This document shows, piece by piece, positions 1 through 7,507 of a stretch of 64,000 nucleotides of DNA. The DNA is taken from assembly GCF_040253615.1 (NCBI RefSeq), contig NZ_JBEJGY010000004.1, forward strand, positions 1,612,001-1,676,000. Direction: 5' to 3'. Position 1 is the stretch's first letter, and every line of letters starts with the position of its first letter. The stretch comes from Streptomyces sp. Edi4 (GTDB lineage: Bacteria; Actinomycetota; Actinomycetes; Streptomycetales; Streptomycetaceae). The notes under the pieces were generated by a model. It ran no database searches. It was not told the origin of the DNA and saw only the letters and a program-made list of their open reading frames with translations. The translations under genes were made by a program, and so were the position numbers.

Positions 1-2135
1 TGGGCGACCAGCGCCTTCACGCGGTCGTCGAGGAGGTTGGCGCGGTGCACGGAGCCGTCACCGAAGCCGGCCGTGGAGTAGCCCTTGGCCTGCTTGTTGT
101 TCCAGGAGACGTAGTAGTCCTGGCCGGTCGACTGGGGGTGCTGGGCCGAGGGGGTGTAGTTTGCCGTGTTCGCGGCGGGGTCGAAGCCCTGCCACTCATA
201 GGCCCGGTCGGCCTTGACGGGCAGGGACGGGTCGACGTCCGGGTCGCGGACCGGGTTCAGGCCGCTGTTGTAGTAGGCGGCGGTGCGGGAGTCGGCGTAG
301 AACCAGTTGAAGGTGTAGTCGACCGACTGGGCCGCCTCCTGGAAGGACTTGGCGTCCTTGACGAACGTGGGGTCGTTCATCATCTGGAAGCCGATGATCG
401 AGTCGGCCTCGTGGCGGTAGGTGGAGCGCAGCGAGGTGTAGGCGACGGGCTTGCCCGCGACGGTGGCGCGCGCGGTGACGATGCCGTAGTTGGTGCGGTA
501 CACCTGCATCCGGTAGGAGCCGGCCGCGGTGGTGTCGGCGACGGTCGGCTTCCAGGAGTTGGTCTTCTCCAGCTTCTCCATGGGCGTGCACACGCCCCGG
601 TACACGTAGTGGGTGGCGTCCTGGCACAGGTCCACCGCGTAGGTGTCGGTGATGTCCTGGCCGGCCGACGTGGCCGACCAGGCGTAGTCCTGGCCCCGGC
701 CGAGCTGGACGTACATGCCGACCCCCGCGAAGGAGGCGCCCCGGGCGCTGATGCCGGGGCCCTGGATCTCCTGGAGCATCAGCAACTGCGGCGCGAAGTA
801 TCCGGTTTGGGGTCCGAACACCGCCACCGGATTGCCGCTCGCGGTGTGTGCGCCGGACACCACCAGGGCGTTGGACATGCCGCGCGGCTTGCCGAGGTCG
901 ATGCCGGGCAGCGCCCCGCTGTCGTACATGCCCTTCAGCGGCTTCAGTTTCTGCGGCACCTTCACATCCGCCTTGGCGCCCGTGACCGCCGAGCCGGTGC
1001 GGTCGTAGACGAGCTGTTCGGGCACGACGGAGCCGGTGTCGGGCAGCGCGGCGCCCTGGGGGCTGGCGGGTTTGCCCGCGTACGGGAAGCTGGTGCCGTC
1101 GTGGACCGTCAGCACCGCCTCGGGGTCGTCGCGCTCGCGGAAGGACTCCCAGACCTTGGTGCCCTCGGCCACGCCGTACTTGGCCTGGGCGGCCTGGAGC
1201 GAGAGCGCGGCCTGCACCTCTCCGCCTCCGCCGCCGCCGAACAGGCCGCCGACCACGGAGGCGAGGGCTATGAGGTCGGTGAGCTTGAAGGGCTGGATCT
1301 CCCCCACGTTGGTGACGGAGTCGATCTTCCCGGTGAGGACGTACTCGCCGGGGAAGTAACGGCCGTCCTTGGCCTGCTTGGCATAGGCGTTGATGCCGTC
1401 GACGTAGGCCTGCGCGTCGGCCATGGCCTGCTCGCCCCGGGCGCCGTTGGTGGTGCGGATACGGTCGACCTGGGCCTGGAGATCGGCCTCGGTGTACGGG
1501 GCCTGCGGCCAGAATTCCTGTTCGAGGCCCTGGTTGGCGAGCGCGCCGCCGGCGAACGAGGTGAGCTCGCCGCGCCCGATGTGGCGGAAGAGGTCCATGA
1601 GCCAGAGCCGGTCCTGGCCGGCCGCGTACCCGGCGCCGTACTCGGTGCCGTACCGCGTGGTGCCCCTGATGTGCGGTACGCCCGTGGCCTTGTCCCTGGT
1701 GATGGTGACGTCGGGGCGGGGCGAGGTGGTCGACTGGGCCTGGCCGCTCGGCACACCGAACGAGGCGTCGTTGAAGAAGGTGTTGAGCTTGTCGTCGGTG
1801 AGCGAGGACTGGCCCGCCACCAGGGCGTCGTACTTGCCGAGCTCGTCGTCGCTGTGCGCGGGGTGGGTCCCGAACATCTTGTTGCCCAGGATCTCCACGA
1901 GCGTGGCGCTGCCGTTGGCGCCGGGCGGCAGGATGTCGGAGCACTGGCCCTGGCAGAGGTCGCCGTCCGAGGGCTCGGCGGCGCCGGCGGGCAGCGCCGG
2001 GCCGAGCAGGGCGGCACACAGGGCGGTCACGGTCAGGGCGCAGGCGGCGGCCCTGCCCCGTTTCACGCGGGCCGTCATGGACCCGAGTCCCTTGTTCCGA
2101 GGGGCAGTTCTGAGCCTTGCGGTGCGTCGTCGCAT
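1..2135 (-). CDS. Secreted penicillin acylase family protein (peptidase S45), 3' end outside window
   Basis: N-terminal nucleophile hydrolase of the penicillin/acyl-homoserine-lactone acylase family, which cleaves amide-linked acyl chains outside the cell. About 711 residues are visible and the C-terminus lies beyond base 1. A basic N-terminus is followed by a hydrophobic stretch ending in PAGAA, a signal peptide. A cysteine pair (CQGQC) follows. The family precursor is cut into two chains; the nucleophile should be the Ser of GMSNALVVSG at about residue 421, with the usual ASGNP turn just after. Met replaces the Gly often seen before this Ser. The start ATG at 2133-2135 is the first in frame; a second ATG 19 codons later (MTARVKRG) would also keep the signal peptide. 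The substrate cannot be read from sequence. Confidence 0.9.
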   Translation of the reverse strand, partial: MRRRTARLRTAPRNKGLGSMTARVKRGRAAACALTVTALCAALLGPALPAGAAEPSDGDLCQGQCSDILPPGANGSATLVEILGNKMFGTHPAHSDDELGKYDALVAGQSSLTDDKLNTFFNDASFGVPSGQAQSTTSPRPDVTITRDKATGVPHIRGTTRYGTEYGAGYAAGQDRLWLMDLFRHIGRGELTSFAGGALANQGLEQEFWPQAPYTEADLQAQVDRIRTTNGARGEQAMADAQAYVDGINAYAKQAKDGRYFPGEYVLTGKIDSVTNVGEIQPFKLTDLIALASVVGGLFGGGGGGEVQAALSLQAAQAKYGVAEGTKVWESFRERDDPEAVLTVHDGTSFPYAGKPASPQGAALPDTGSVVPEQLVYDRTGSAVTGAKADVKVPQKLKPLKGMYDSGALPGIDLGKPRGMSNALVVSGAHTASGNPVAVFGPQTGYFAPQLLMLQEIQGPGISARGASFAGVGMYVQLGRGQDYAWSATSAGQDITDTYAVDLCQDATHYVYRGVCTPMEKLEKTNSWKPTVADTTAAGSYRMQVYRTNYGIVTARATVAGKPVAYTSLRSTYRHEADSIIGFQMMNDPTFVKDAKSFQEAAQSVDYTFNWFYADSRTAAYYNSGLNPVRDPDVDPSLPVKADRAYEWQGFDPAANTANYTPSAQHPQSTGQDYYVSWNNKQAKGYSTAGFGDGSVHRANLLDDRVKALVA

Positions 2136-2628
2136 GCGCGCTCCTAGTGGGGGCCGATGCGCGGGAGGCTACTCAGGGGTACGGCGCCGCGTAAGGTGAA
2201 CATACGTCACCTTCGCCGAATCCCCACACGCCCCCAGGCGCCCGCCGGATCGCACCGGCGCCCGGGCTCGGACCGAGGGCGCCCCTCGAGCCGTACCCTT
2301 TCCGCCTCCGCCGACACGCGTATTTCCTCCGGTCCCTTTTCGTCCGGGGCCACTTGGCCGGGGCAAGCACGGCCAGTGTTGAGCCGCCTCCCGGCCGGGG
2401 GTTTGAGCCGCCCCGCGCCGGGGCCCGAGGGCGTTCCGGCAGGTCGGCGGCGCAACCGCCGTATATGGGCCACGTTCTGAGTAGTTCGTGAGAAACGGAT
2501 TCCAACCCTTGGGGCAGGGTAGGCGAAACCCCCGTAATGGACGTCATCAGAAATTCGATGGAGCCGGATCGCCTTCGGGTACGTCCATTCCTCGACGCCG
2601 AAGTACGAGCGACGGAGGTGGCAGGGCC
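2136..2628. other. Intergenic region between divergent genes
   Basis: About 490 bp separate the acylase start from the zinc-ribbon gene. Apart from the inverted repeat at 2193-2213 it holds GC-rich sequence and an AT-richer patch around 2460-2560 that probably carries the rightward promoter. I see no credible gene. Confidence 0.5.
2193..2213. promoter_or_regulatory. Inverted repeat AAGGTGA-N7-TCACCTT upstream of the acylase
   Basis: A perfect 7-bp inverted repeat with a 7-bp spacer lies about 58 bp before the acylase start, where an operator would sit. Read on the minus strand it also contains GTTCACC, which resembles a PhoP-box half, but no second 11-nt repeat follows. The binding protein is unknown. 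Confidence 0.4.
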
Positions 2629-3240
2629 ATGGCTGGTTTCCGCAGTCTGGCAAGACAGGTGCGCGACCCGCGCAATGATCTCGCGCTGCGACGCTATTCG
2701 CTGCGCAAGTGCCTGGAGCGGTTCGCTCCTTATGGACACCGGGCGACCTGGGACCATCTGTGCGGCAGGCACCGCATCGGGCCCGAGGACCGGGCTCCCG
2801 ATCCGGCGCGGCTGGTGGCCGCGCTGGAGGAGCTGGAGGCGGCGCGCGCCGTCTGGCTCGCCTACGAAGTGGAGTTCGCCAGGCGCAGGAAGCGCGAGAA
2901 GCGCGCGGGGTTGCGCCGTCCCGGCTCCTTCGACGACTGGCACCGGCGCACCTGGGGCGGCTTCGGCGTGGCGTGGTGCGACGACCCCCGTACGCATCCC
3001 ACCGGGCCGATGGCCGAAGTGCTGGGCCGCATGATCTCGGCCCTGCGGGCCGAACCCGGTACGGCGTGCCCGGTCTGCGGCGGGAGCCGCCTGGTGTGGA
3101 GCCAGGACCTGGCGCACGAGCCGTGGTTCGGACCGGTCTGTTCGGGCTGCGGGATCCTCGTGCCGCAGCCGGTCCTGACCCCCGAGGCCCTGACGCGGGC
3201 CAAGACGGCACGGCGCGGAGAACTGGCATCGGTGGCCTGA
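2629..3240 (+). CDS. Hypothetical protein with C-terminal zinc ribbon
   Basis: A 203-residue protein I do not recognise. The N-terminal two thirds are basic and helical, rich in Arg, Trp and Tyr. The C-terminal part has two CxxC knuckles, CPVC near residue 147 and CSGC near residue 171, the layout of a zinc ribbon. ATG at 2629 was chosen because GGAGG lies 10 nt upstream; the reading frame extends further 5' without a better site. High GC at third codon positions supports coding. It stands alone, 62 bp before the BKACE gene. A nucleic-acid or protein-binding role is only a guess from the zinc ribbon. Confidence 0.75.
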   Translation: MAGFRSLARQVRDPRNDLALRRYSLRKCLERFAPYGHRATWDHLCGRHRIGPEDRAPDPARLVAALEELEAARAVWLAYEVEFARRRKREKRAGLRRPGSFDDWHRRTWGGFGVAWCDDPRTHPTGPMAEVLGRMISALRAEPGTACPVCGGSRLVWSQDLAHEPWFGPVCSGCGILVPQPVLTPEALTRAKTARRGELASVA

Positions 3241-3302
3241 GGAGCGCGGGGGCGAGCCGGCTCTCCCCCGCGTCGTCAGTGGCCTCTGGCACCATCGGAC
3301 CC

Positions 3303-4010
3303 ATGATTCAGGTCTGTCTGAACGGAGCTCGCGGCGCGGATGACGGAGCGGCGGTGCCGCTGTCCCCGGCCGCTCTCGCCGAGTCCGCCGCGGCCGCCGT
3401 GGCGGCCGGCGCGGCCGAGGTCCATGTCCACCCCAAGACCCCCTGTGGCGGCGACTCGCTCTCACCCCGCGTGGTGGGAGCGGCACTTGAGGCGATACGG
3501 GCGGCGGTGGGCGTGCCGGTTGGGGTGACCACGGGCGCCTGGGCGGAGCCCGACCCGGCGCGCCGCGTGGAGCACATACGGTCCTGGACGGTGCTGCCCG
3601 ACTACGCGTCGGTCAACTGGCACGAGGACGGCGCGGAGGAGGTGGCGGCGGCCCTGCTGGACCGGGGCGTGGGGATCGAGGCGGGCATCTGGTCCGGCAC
3701 CGACGCCACGCGCCGTTTCCTGGCCTCCCCCCACGCCGCGCGGGTGCTGCGTGTTCTGGCCGAGGTGACGGAGACGGACGCGGGGACCGCCGAGCCCGTG
3801 GCCCGCGCCCTTCTCGCCGAGCTGGGCACCGCGCACGGCAGGCCCGTGCTCCTGCACGGCCAGGACGACGGCGCCTGGCCGGTGCTGCGCCTGGCCCTGC
3901 GGCTCGGCCTCGACACCCGCACAGGCCTGGAGGACGTACTGACCCTGCCGGACGGCCAACGGACCCGGTCCAACGCCCAGTTGGTGACCGCGGCGCTGGC
4001 CTGCGCGTAA
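3303..4010 (+). CDS. BKACE family protein (beta-keto acid cleavage enzyme, DUF849)
   Basis: Member of the family founded on 3-keto-5-aminohexanoate cleavage enzyme, which condenses a beta-keto acid with acetyl-CoA to give acetoacetate and a new CoA thioester. Seen here: N-terminal MIQVCLNGAR strand, the metal-binding motif VHVHPKTP, and the TIM-barrel pattern of short strands (GVTTGAW, SVNWHEDG, GIEAGIWSG, LLHGQDDGAW). At 235 residues it is shorter than the 270-310 of classical members, like other actinobacterial short forms. The start ATG lies at the first residue of the first barrel strand. It converges on soxR with a 17-bp gap. The actual substrate is unknown. Confidence 0.85.
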   Translation: MIQVCLNGARGADDGAAVPLSPAALAESAAAAVAAGAAEVHVHPKTPCGGDSLSPRVVGAALEAIRAAVGVPVGVTTGAWAEPDPARRVEHIRSWTVLPDYASVNWHEDGAEEVAAALLDRGVGIEAGIWSGTDATRRFLASPHAARVLRVLAEVTETDAGTAEPVARALLAELGTAHGRPVLLHGQDDGAWPVLRLALRLGLDTRTGLEDVLTLPDGQRTRSNAQLVTAALACA

Positions 4011-4027
4011 CGGGGGCGCGGGGACCG

Positions 4028-4489
4028 TCAGGTTCTGCGCTCGCCCAGAAGGCGGGAGCCGATGAGGCCGGTGCCGAACACGTCGTCCGGGTTGGACAGG
4101 ACGCAGTTGTCCAGGGACAGGCAGCCGCAGCCGATGCAGTCCGTGAGGTGATCGCGCAGCTGGCCCAATTGCGCTATGCGCCGGTCGAGTTCGGAGCGCC
4201 AGGCCTCCGAGAGACGTGCCCAGTCCTCCCGGGTCGGGGTGCGCTCCTCGGGCAGCTCGGCGAGCGCGTCCCTGATGGTGGCCAGAGGGATCCCCACCCG
4301 CTGCGCGGCCCGCACGAAGGCGACGCGGCGCAGAGTGTCCCTGCCGTAGCGGCGCTGGTTGCCGGAGGTGCGACGGCTCGTGATGAGCCCCTTGGCCTCA
4401 TAGAAGTGCAAGGCGGACACGGCGGCTCCGCTGCGGGCGGACAGCTGCCCGACCGTGAGTTCGTGGATCTTCTCTGGAATCTGCGGCAC
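4028..4489 (-). CDS. soxR: Redox-sensitive transcriptional activator SoxR
   Basis: MerR-family activator with a [2Fe-2S] cluster. The winged helix is at residues 8-75 ([29 protein letters not shown]), followed by the dimerisation helix and the cluster motif [12 protein letters not shown], which is the CX2CXCX5C spacing of SoxR. Length is 153 residues, normal for the family. GTG at 4487-4489 was chosen because homology begins at once and a GAGG lies just upstream. In Streptomyces SoxR responds to redox-active antibiotics rather than running a SoxS cascade (family knowledge). I see no clear SoxR box in this window. The gene is divergent from the MaoC gene. Confidence 0.93.
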   Translation of the reverse strand: MPQIPEKIHELTVGQLSARSGAAVSALHFYEAKGLITSRRTSGNQRRYGRDTLRRVAFVRAAQRVGIPLATIRDALAELPEERTPTREDWARLSEAWRSELDRRIAQLGQLRDHLTDCIGCGCLSLDNCVLSNPDDVFGTGLIGSRLLGERRT

Positions 4490-4564
4490 CCCTCGAACCC
4501 TACGGGCAGCCCCGGCGCCGTCGCGGGCCCCCGTCCCCGCACGGCCCCGGCGCCCGGCCCCTCG

Positions 4565-4619
4565 TTGACAGGACCCTCCACCCGAACCATGCTGAGGTTG
4601 CTGAGCAAGCGCTTGGCCA
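4565..4619 (+). promoter_or_regulatory. Promoter and TetR-type operator of the MaoC gene
   Basis: TTGACA at 4565-4570 and CATGCT at 4588-4593 are 17 bp apart, a good sigma-70-type promoter for the MaoC gene. Just after the expected start of transcription lies TGAGCAAGCGCTTGGCCA (4602-4619), centred on the palindrome CAAGCGCTTG. Its first 13 bases recur upstream of the TetR gene at 5893-5905, so that TetR is the likely repressor. Confidence 0.55.
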
Positions 4620-4657
4620 GGACCGCGAGAGCGTCGTGAGAGGCAGGGACCAGGGAC

Positions 4658-5119
4658 ATGGCAGAGCCGAGGATCTTCACGTCCGCCGAGGAGCTGAGGG
4701 CCGGCGTGGGCGAGCAGCTGGGACACAGCGACTGGCTGGAGATCGACCAGAAGCGGATCGATCTGTTCGCCGACGCCACGGGTGACCACCAGTGGATCCA
4801 CGTCGATCCCGCGCGGGCCGCAGCCGGCCCCTTCAGGACAACGATCGCGCACGGCTACCTCACGCTCTCGCTGCTGCCGACGCTGGTGCCGCAGGTGCTG
4901 CGCGTGGAGGGCATGAAGATGGGCATCAACTACGGCACCAACAAGGTCCGCTTCCCCGCCCCCGTGCCGGTCGGCTCGCGGCTGCGCGCCACGGCCGAGC
5001 TGACGGAGGTCGTGGAGGCGGGCGGAGGCGTCCAGGTCACCGCGAAGGTCACCGTCGAACGCGAGGGCGGCGACAAACCGGTGTGCGTGGCGGAGTCGGT
5101 CTCGCGCTACTTCTTCTGA
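4658..5119 (+). CDS. MaoC family dehydratase
   Basis: Single hot-dog-fold (R)-specific enoyl-CoA hydratase-like protein of 153 residues. The catalytic hydratase-2 motif is visible as [14 protein letters not shown] near residues 38-51, with Asp and His as catalytic residues, followed by the [10 protein letters not shown] helix. Similar proteins in Streptomyces are annotated as NodN/MaoC-like dehydratases. AGGGACCAGGGAC precedes the ATG. The stop codon lies inside the first unit of a 16-bp tandem repeat (5104-5183). It converges on a TetR gene that shares an operator-like motif with it, so the hydratase probably takes part in the acyl-CoA metabolism encoded to the right. Confidence 0.9.
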   Translation: MAEPRIFTSAEELRAGVGEQLGHSDWLEIDQKRIDLFADATGDHQWIHVDPARAAAGPFRTTIAHGYLTLSLLPTLVPQVLRVEGMKMGINYGTNKVRFPAPVPVGSRLRATAELTEVVEAGGGVQVTAKVTVEREGGDKPVCVAESVSRYFF

Positions 5120-5183
5120 GCGCTACTTCTTCTGAGCGCTACTTCTTCCGAGAGCGGCTTCTTCTGAGCACGGCTTTCTCCGA
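5104..5183. repeat. Five tandem copies of a 16-bp unit overlapping the MaoC stop codon
   Basis: Unit GCGCTACTTCTTCTGA occurs at 5104, 5120, 5136, 5152 and 5168. Copies 1 and 2 are identical, copy 3 has one change, copies 4 and 5 are more diverged. Unit 1 contains the last codons and TGA stop of the MaoC gene; the rest fill the convergent junction with the TetR gene. Sixteen is not a multiple of three, so loss or gain of a unit would leave the stop in unit 1 intact. Confidence 0.95.
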
Positions 5184-5196
5184 GCACGGCGCCCCG

Positions 5197-5832
5197 TCAG
5201 GTGCGCGCGCCGACCATCCGCAGCACGAGGCCGGCGTAGAGCGCGCCGACCTCGTCGGGCGTCCTGCGGCCCTCGGTGTTGAACCAGCGGGCCACGTCGA
5301 TGCAGAGCGAGAGCACGGCGAGCGTGGTCCCCGGCACGTCCGGCACGTCGAACTCGCCTGCGGCCACGCCGTCGTTGAGGATGCCGCGCACCGCCGCGTC
5401 GCTGCGGCGGCGCAGTTCCACGATCTCGGTGCGGTGCTCCTCGCCGAGCGCGTCCAGTTCGTACTGGACGACGCGGGCCGTCATGTGGTGGCCCGCGTGC
5501 CAGCGGACGAAGGAGCGCACGGCGGCGGCGAGCCGTTCGGCCGCGCTCCCCTCGCCCTCGGCGGCGGACCGCAGGATCTCCAGGGCCTTGTCGTGGCCGA
5601 TCCGGCTGATCCGGTGGAGCAGTTCTTCCTTGGTCTTGTAGTGGATGTAGAGCGCGGCCGGGCTCATCCCGGCCCGGCCCGCGATGTCCCGGGTGGTGGT
5701 GGCGTGGTAGCCGCGCTCGGCGAACGCCTCGACGGCGGCGACGAGCAGCCTCCGCGCGGCCTCCGGCGTGACCTCGCCCCACGGCTTCTCCTCGCCGCCG
5801 GCCGTCTCCCTTGTCACGTCAGCCGTGCCCAT
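5197..5832 (-). CDS. TetR family transcriptional regulator
   Basis: 211 residues. The N-terminal helix-turn-helix is at about residues 28-72 (AFAERGYHATTTRDIAGRAG, then SPAALYIHYKTKEELL). The C-terminal ligand-binding half is helical and includes VRSFVRWHAGHHMTARVVQYELDAL split across two helices; family members of this type often sense acyl-CoA or lipid ligands. AAGGGG 7 nt before the ATG supports the start. It sits between a MaoC hydratase and an acyl-CoA dehydrogenase, and a shared operator-like motif lies in front of this gene and of the MaoC gene. A role as local repressor of acyl-CoA catabolism is an inference. Confidence 0.88.
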   Translation of the reverse strand: MGTADVTRETAGGEEKPWGEVTPEAARRLLVAAVEAFAERGYHATTTRDIAGRAGMSPAALYIHYKTKEELLHRISRIGHDKALEILRSAAEGEGSAAERLAAAVRSFVRWHAGHHMTARVVQYELDALGEEHRTEIVELRRRSDAAVRGILNDGVAAGEFDVPDVPGTTLAVLSLCIDVARWFNTEGRRTPDEVGALYAGLVLRMVGART

Positions 5833-5889
5833 CGCTCGCCCCTTTCGTCCGTCCGCGCTTCGTTCAGCAGGACGAACACCATACCCCGA

Positions 5890-5909
5890 GGGTGAGCAAG
5901 CGCTTAGAG
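5890..5909. promoter_or_regulatory. Operator-like motif before the TetR gene
   Basis: TGAGCAAGCGCTTAGAG (5893-5909) sits about 60 bp before the TetR start and overlaps the stop codon of the YiaA-like gene. It shares the 13-mer TGAGCAAGCGCTT with 4602-4614. Palindromes of this AAGCGCTT type are common TetR sites, so autoregulation is likely. Confidence 0.5.
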
Positions 5910-6191
5910 CTTCTGGAACGGGTCGTGTTCGGCGAGCAGCTTCTCCAGGCGCGCCTGATCGACGCGGCTGACGATCTGGCCGGCCTCCTGCCGGTCCCTG
6001 ATCACCTTGGCGAGGGTGAAGGCGGACGTCACCAGGTAGAGGACCGCCATGGCGAGGAACGCCCGCACCCAGGCGTCGGCCTGGAGGCGCAGGATGCCGA
6101 CCGCGGTGGCGCCGAGCGCGATCGAGAAGGCGGCGACGGCCTGACCGTAGTAGGCCGCGGTGTTCTGCTGCTTGACCTGTGTCTCACTCAT
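5904..6191 (-). CDS. YiaA/YiaB family inner membrane protein
   Basis: 95-residue membrane protein with two hydrophobic segments (about residues 18-37 and 43-65) joined by a short loop, then a polar C-terminal tail with DRQEAGQIV. This matches the YiaA/YiaB two-helix domain, whose function is not established. I chose ATG at 6189-6191 (MSETQVKQQ), where similarity to the family begins; an upstream in-frame ATG adds only four residues and has no ribosome site. It lies between the acyl-CoA dehydrogenase and the TetR gene on the same strand, so it may be read through from either. Confidence 0.8.
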   Translation of the reverse strand: MSETQVKQQNTAAYYGQAVAAFSIALGATAVGILRLQADAWVRAFLAMAVLYLVTSAFTLAKVIRDRQEAGQIVSRVDQARLEKLLAEHDPFQKL

Positions 6192-6270
6192 GACCGACAG
6201 CATGCAGCGGATGTGGCACCCGCCCCATCCGCTCGCGTACTCAGTACGTACTCAGGTGCGCCGGGACCGC

Positions 6271-7422
6271 TCAGAAGGCCGAAACCCCGGTCTCCGCGCG
6301 GCCGATGATCAGTTTCTGGATCTGGCTTGTGCCCTCGTACAGGGTCATGACACGGGCGTCGCGCAGCAGCTTTCCCACCGGGTACTCGTCGATGTAGCCG
6401 TAGCCGCCGAAGACCTGGACGGCGTTGTTGGCGGCCCGTACCGCGGCCTCCGACGCGAACAGCTTCGCCTTGGAGGCGGCGGTCGCGAACTCCTGGCCAC
6501 GGTCGATGAGATCGGCGACCCGCCAGGTCAGAAGCCGGGCCGCGTCGACGTCCACCGAGATGTCGCTGATCAGCTCCTGGACCAGCTGGTAGTGCGCGAT
6601 GGGCTTGCCGAACTGCTCGCGTTCGCCGGCGTAGCGCACGGCCGCGTCCAGGGCCGCCTGCGCGATGCCGACGCAGCCGGCGGCGACCGACATGCGGCCC
6701 TTGGCGAGCGCGGACATCGCGAGCGAGAAGCCCTTGCCCTCGGGGCCGATGAGGGCGCTCGCCGGGACGCGTACGCCGTCCAGGACCAGCTCGGCGGTGG
6801 CCTGGCCGCGCAGTCCGAGCTTGCCGTGGACGGTACGGCGGGTCAGGCCCGGAGTGTCGGTGGGGATTAGGAAGGCGGAGATGCCCCGGTGGCCCGGCGT
6901 GTCGTTGGTGCGGGCGAAGAGCAGCACCACATCGGCCCAGGTGCCGTTGGTGATGAACATCTTCGCGCCGTCGATCACGTAGCTGTCGCCGTCCCGGACG
7001 GCCCGGGTGGAGAGGTTGCCCGCGTCCGAGCCCGTGCCCGGCTCGGTCAGGCCGAAGCAGCCGATGGCCTCGCCCGAGGTGAGCCGGGGCAACCACGCGC
7101 GTTTCTGCCGCTCGTCGCCCCAGGACGCGATGGTCTTGGCGACCAGGCCGAGCGAGACGGACACGATGCCGCGGACCGAGGAGTCGCCCCGGCCCAGCTC
7201 CTCGGTGACCAGGCAGTAGGCGAGATGGTCGCCGCCCGAGCCGCCGTACTCCTCGTCGATGGTGAGCCCGAGGAAGCCGAGCGCGCCCAGCTTCCGCACG
7301 ATCGACTTGTCGACGTTCTCCGCGCGGTCCCAGGCCACGACGTGCGGGGTTACCTCGCGCGCGACGAACTCCTCGGCGAGCTGCCGGACGGCCGCCTGCT
7401 CCTCGCTCAGCTCCAGGTTCAT
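6271..7422 (-). CDS. Acyl-CoA dehydrogenase
   Basis: 383-residue FAD enzyme that makes the 2,3-trans double bond in acyl-CoA and passes electrons to ETF. The three ACAD domains are present: N-terminal helices (1-115), the beta domain with CFGLTEPGTGSDAG and MFITNGTWAD, and the C-terminal helical domain with YAGEREQFGKPI, VFGGYGYIDEYP and the catalytic-base motif LYEGTSQIQ. The glutamate position fits short/branched-chain or butyryl-type enzymes. Start ATG 7420-7422 has GGAG about 9 nt upstream, and this Shine-Dalgarno lies inside a 20-bp duplicated copy of the gene's own start. An AACTA-N7-TAATT palindrome precedes it. Confidence 0.93.
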   Translation of the reverse strand: MNLELSEEQAAVRQLAEEFVAREVTPHVVAWDRAENVDKSIVRKLGALGFLGLTIDEEYGGSGGDHLAYCLVTEELGRGDSSVRGIVSVSLGLVAKTIASWGDERQKRAWLPRLTSGEAIGCFGLTEPGTGSDAGNLSTRAVRDGDSYVIDGAKMFITNGTWADVVLLFARTNDTPGHRGISAFLIPTDTPGLTRRTVHGKLGLRGQATAELVLDGVRVPASALIGPEGKGFSLAMSALAKGRMSVAAGCVGIAQAALDAAVRYAGEREQFGKPIAHYQLVQELISDISVDVDAARLLTWRVADLIDRGQEFATAASKAKLFASEAAVRAANNAVQVFGGYGYIDEYPVGKLLRDARVMTLYEGTSQIQKLIIGRAETGVSAF

Positions 7423-7444
7423 GGGCTCAGCTCCAGGTTCATGG
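7405..7444. repeat. 20-bp tandem duplication of the acyl-CoA dehydrogenase start
   Basis: GCTCAGCTCCAGGTTCATGG occurs twice in direct succession (7405-7424 and 7425-7444). The duplicated segment carries the first codons, the ATG and the GGAG, so two ATG codons stand 20 nt apart in different frames. Confidence 0.95.
7419..7442 (-). CDS. Seven-codon leader ORF (MNLELSP) coupled to the acyl-CoA dehydrogenase
   Basis: The upstream copy of the duplicated start gives ATG AAC CTG GAG CTG AGC CCA TGA. Its TGA overlaps the dehydrogenase ATG as ATGA, the usual arrangement for translational coupling. A GGGG lies 11 nt before its ATG. Whether it is translated is not known. Confidence 0.35.
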   Translation of the reverse strand: MNLELSP

Positions 7445-7462
7445 TGAGTGCACCCCAGATTT

Positions 7463-7479
7463 AATTACCACTGCTAGTT
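7463..7479. promoter_or_regulatory. TetR-type operator, site 1 of the AACTA-N7-TAGTT family
   Basis: On the minus strand this reads AACTAGCAGTGGTAATT. It shares 12 consecutive bases (AACTAGCAGTGG versus AACTAGCAGTGA, 11 of them identical) with the site at 53425-53441. It lies between the acyl-CoA dehydrogenase and the divergent TetR gene, so it could control both. Confidence 0.6.
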
Positions 7480-7507
7480 TTTGGTTGCCGGGCCTACTAT
7501 GTGCCGC

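Noticed and set aside
45..2147. 700-codon open frame on the plus strand opposite the acylase
   Set aside because: It is the antisense of a well-supported acylase; its Gly/Val/Arg-rich text has no family features. Long antisense frames are usual at this GC content.
2173..3486. 437-codon minus-strand frame across 2.2-3.5 kb
   Set aside because: Antisense to the zinc-ribbon and BKACE genes, which have start sites and family motifs.
4028..4489. SoxR box controlling a gene in this window
   Set aside because: No good match to CCTCAAG-type dyad was found; TGGCCTCAACAAGACGTTG near 12340 fits only in part.
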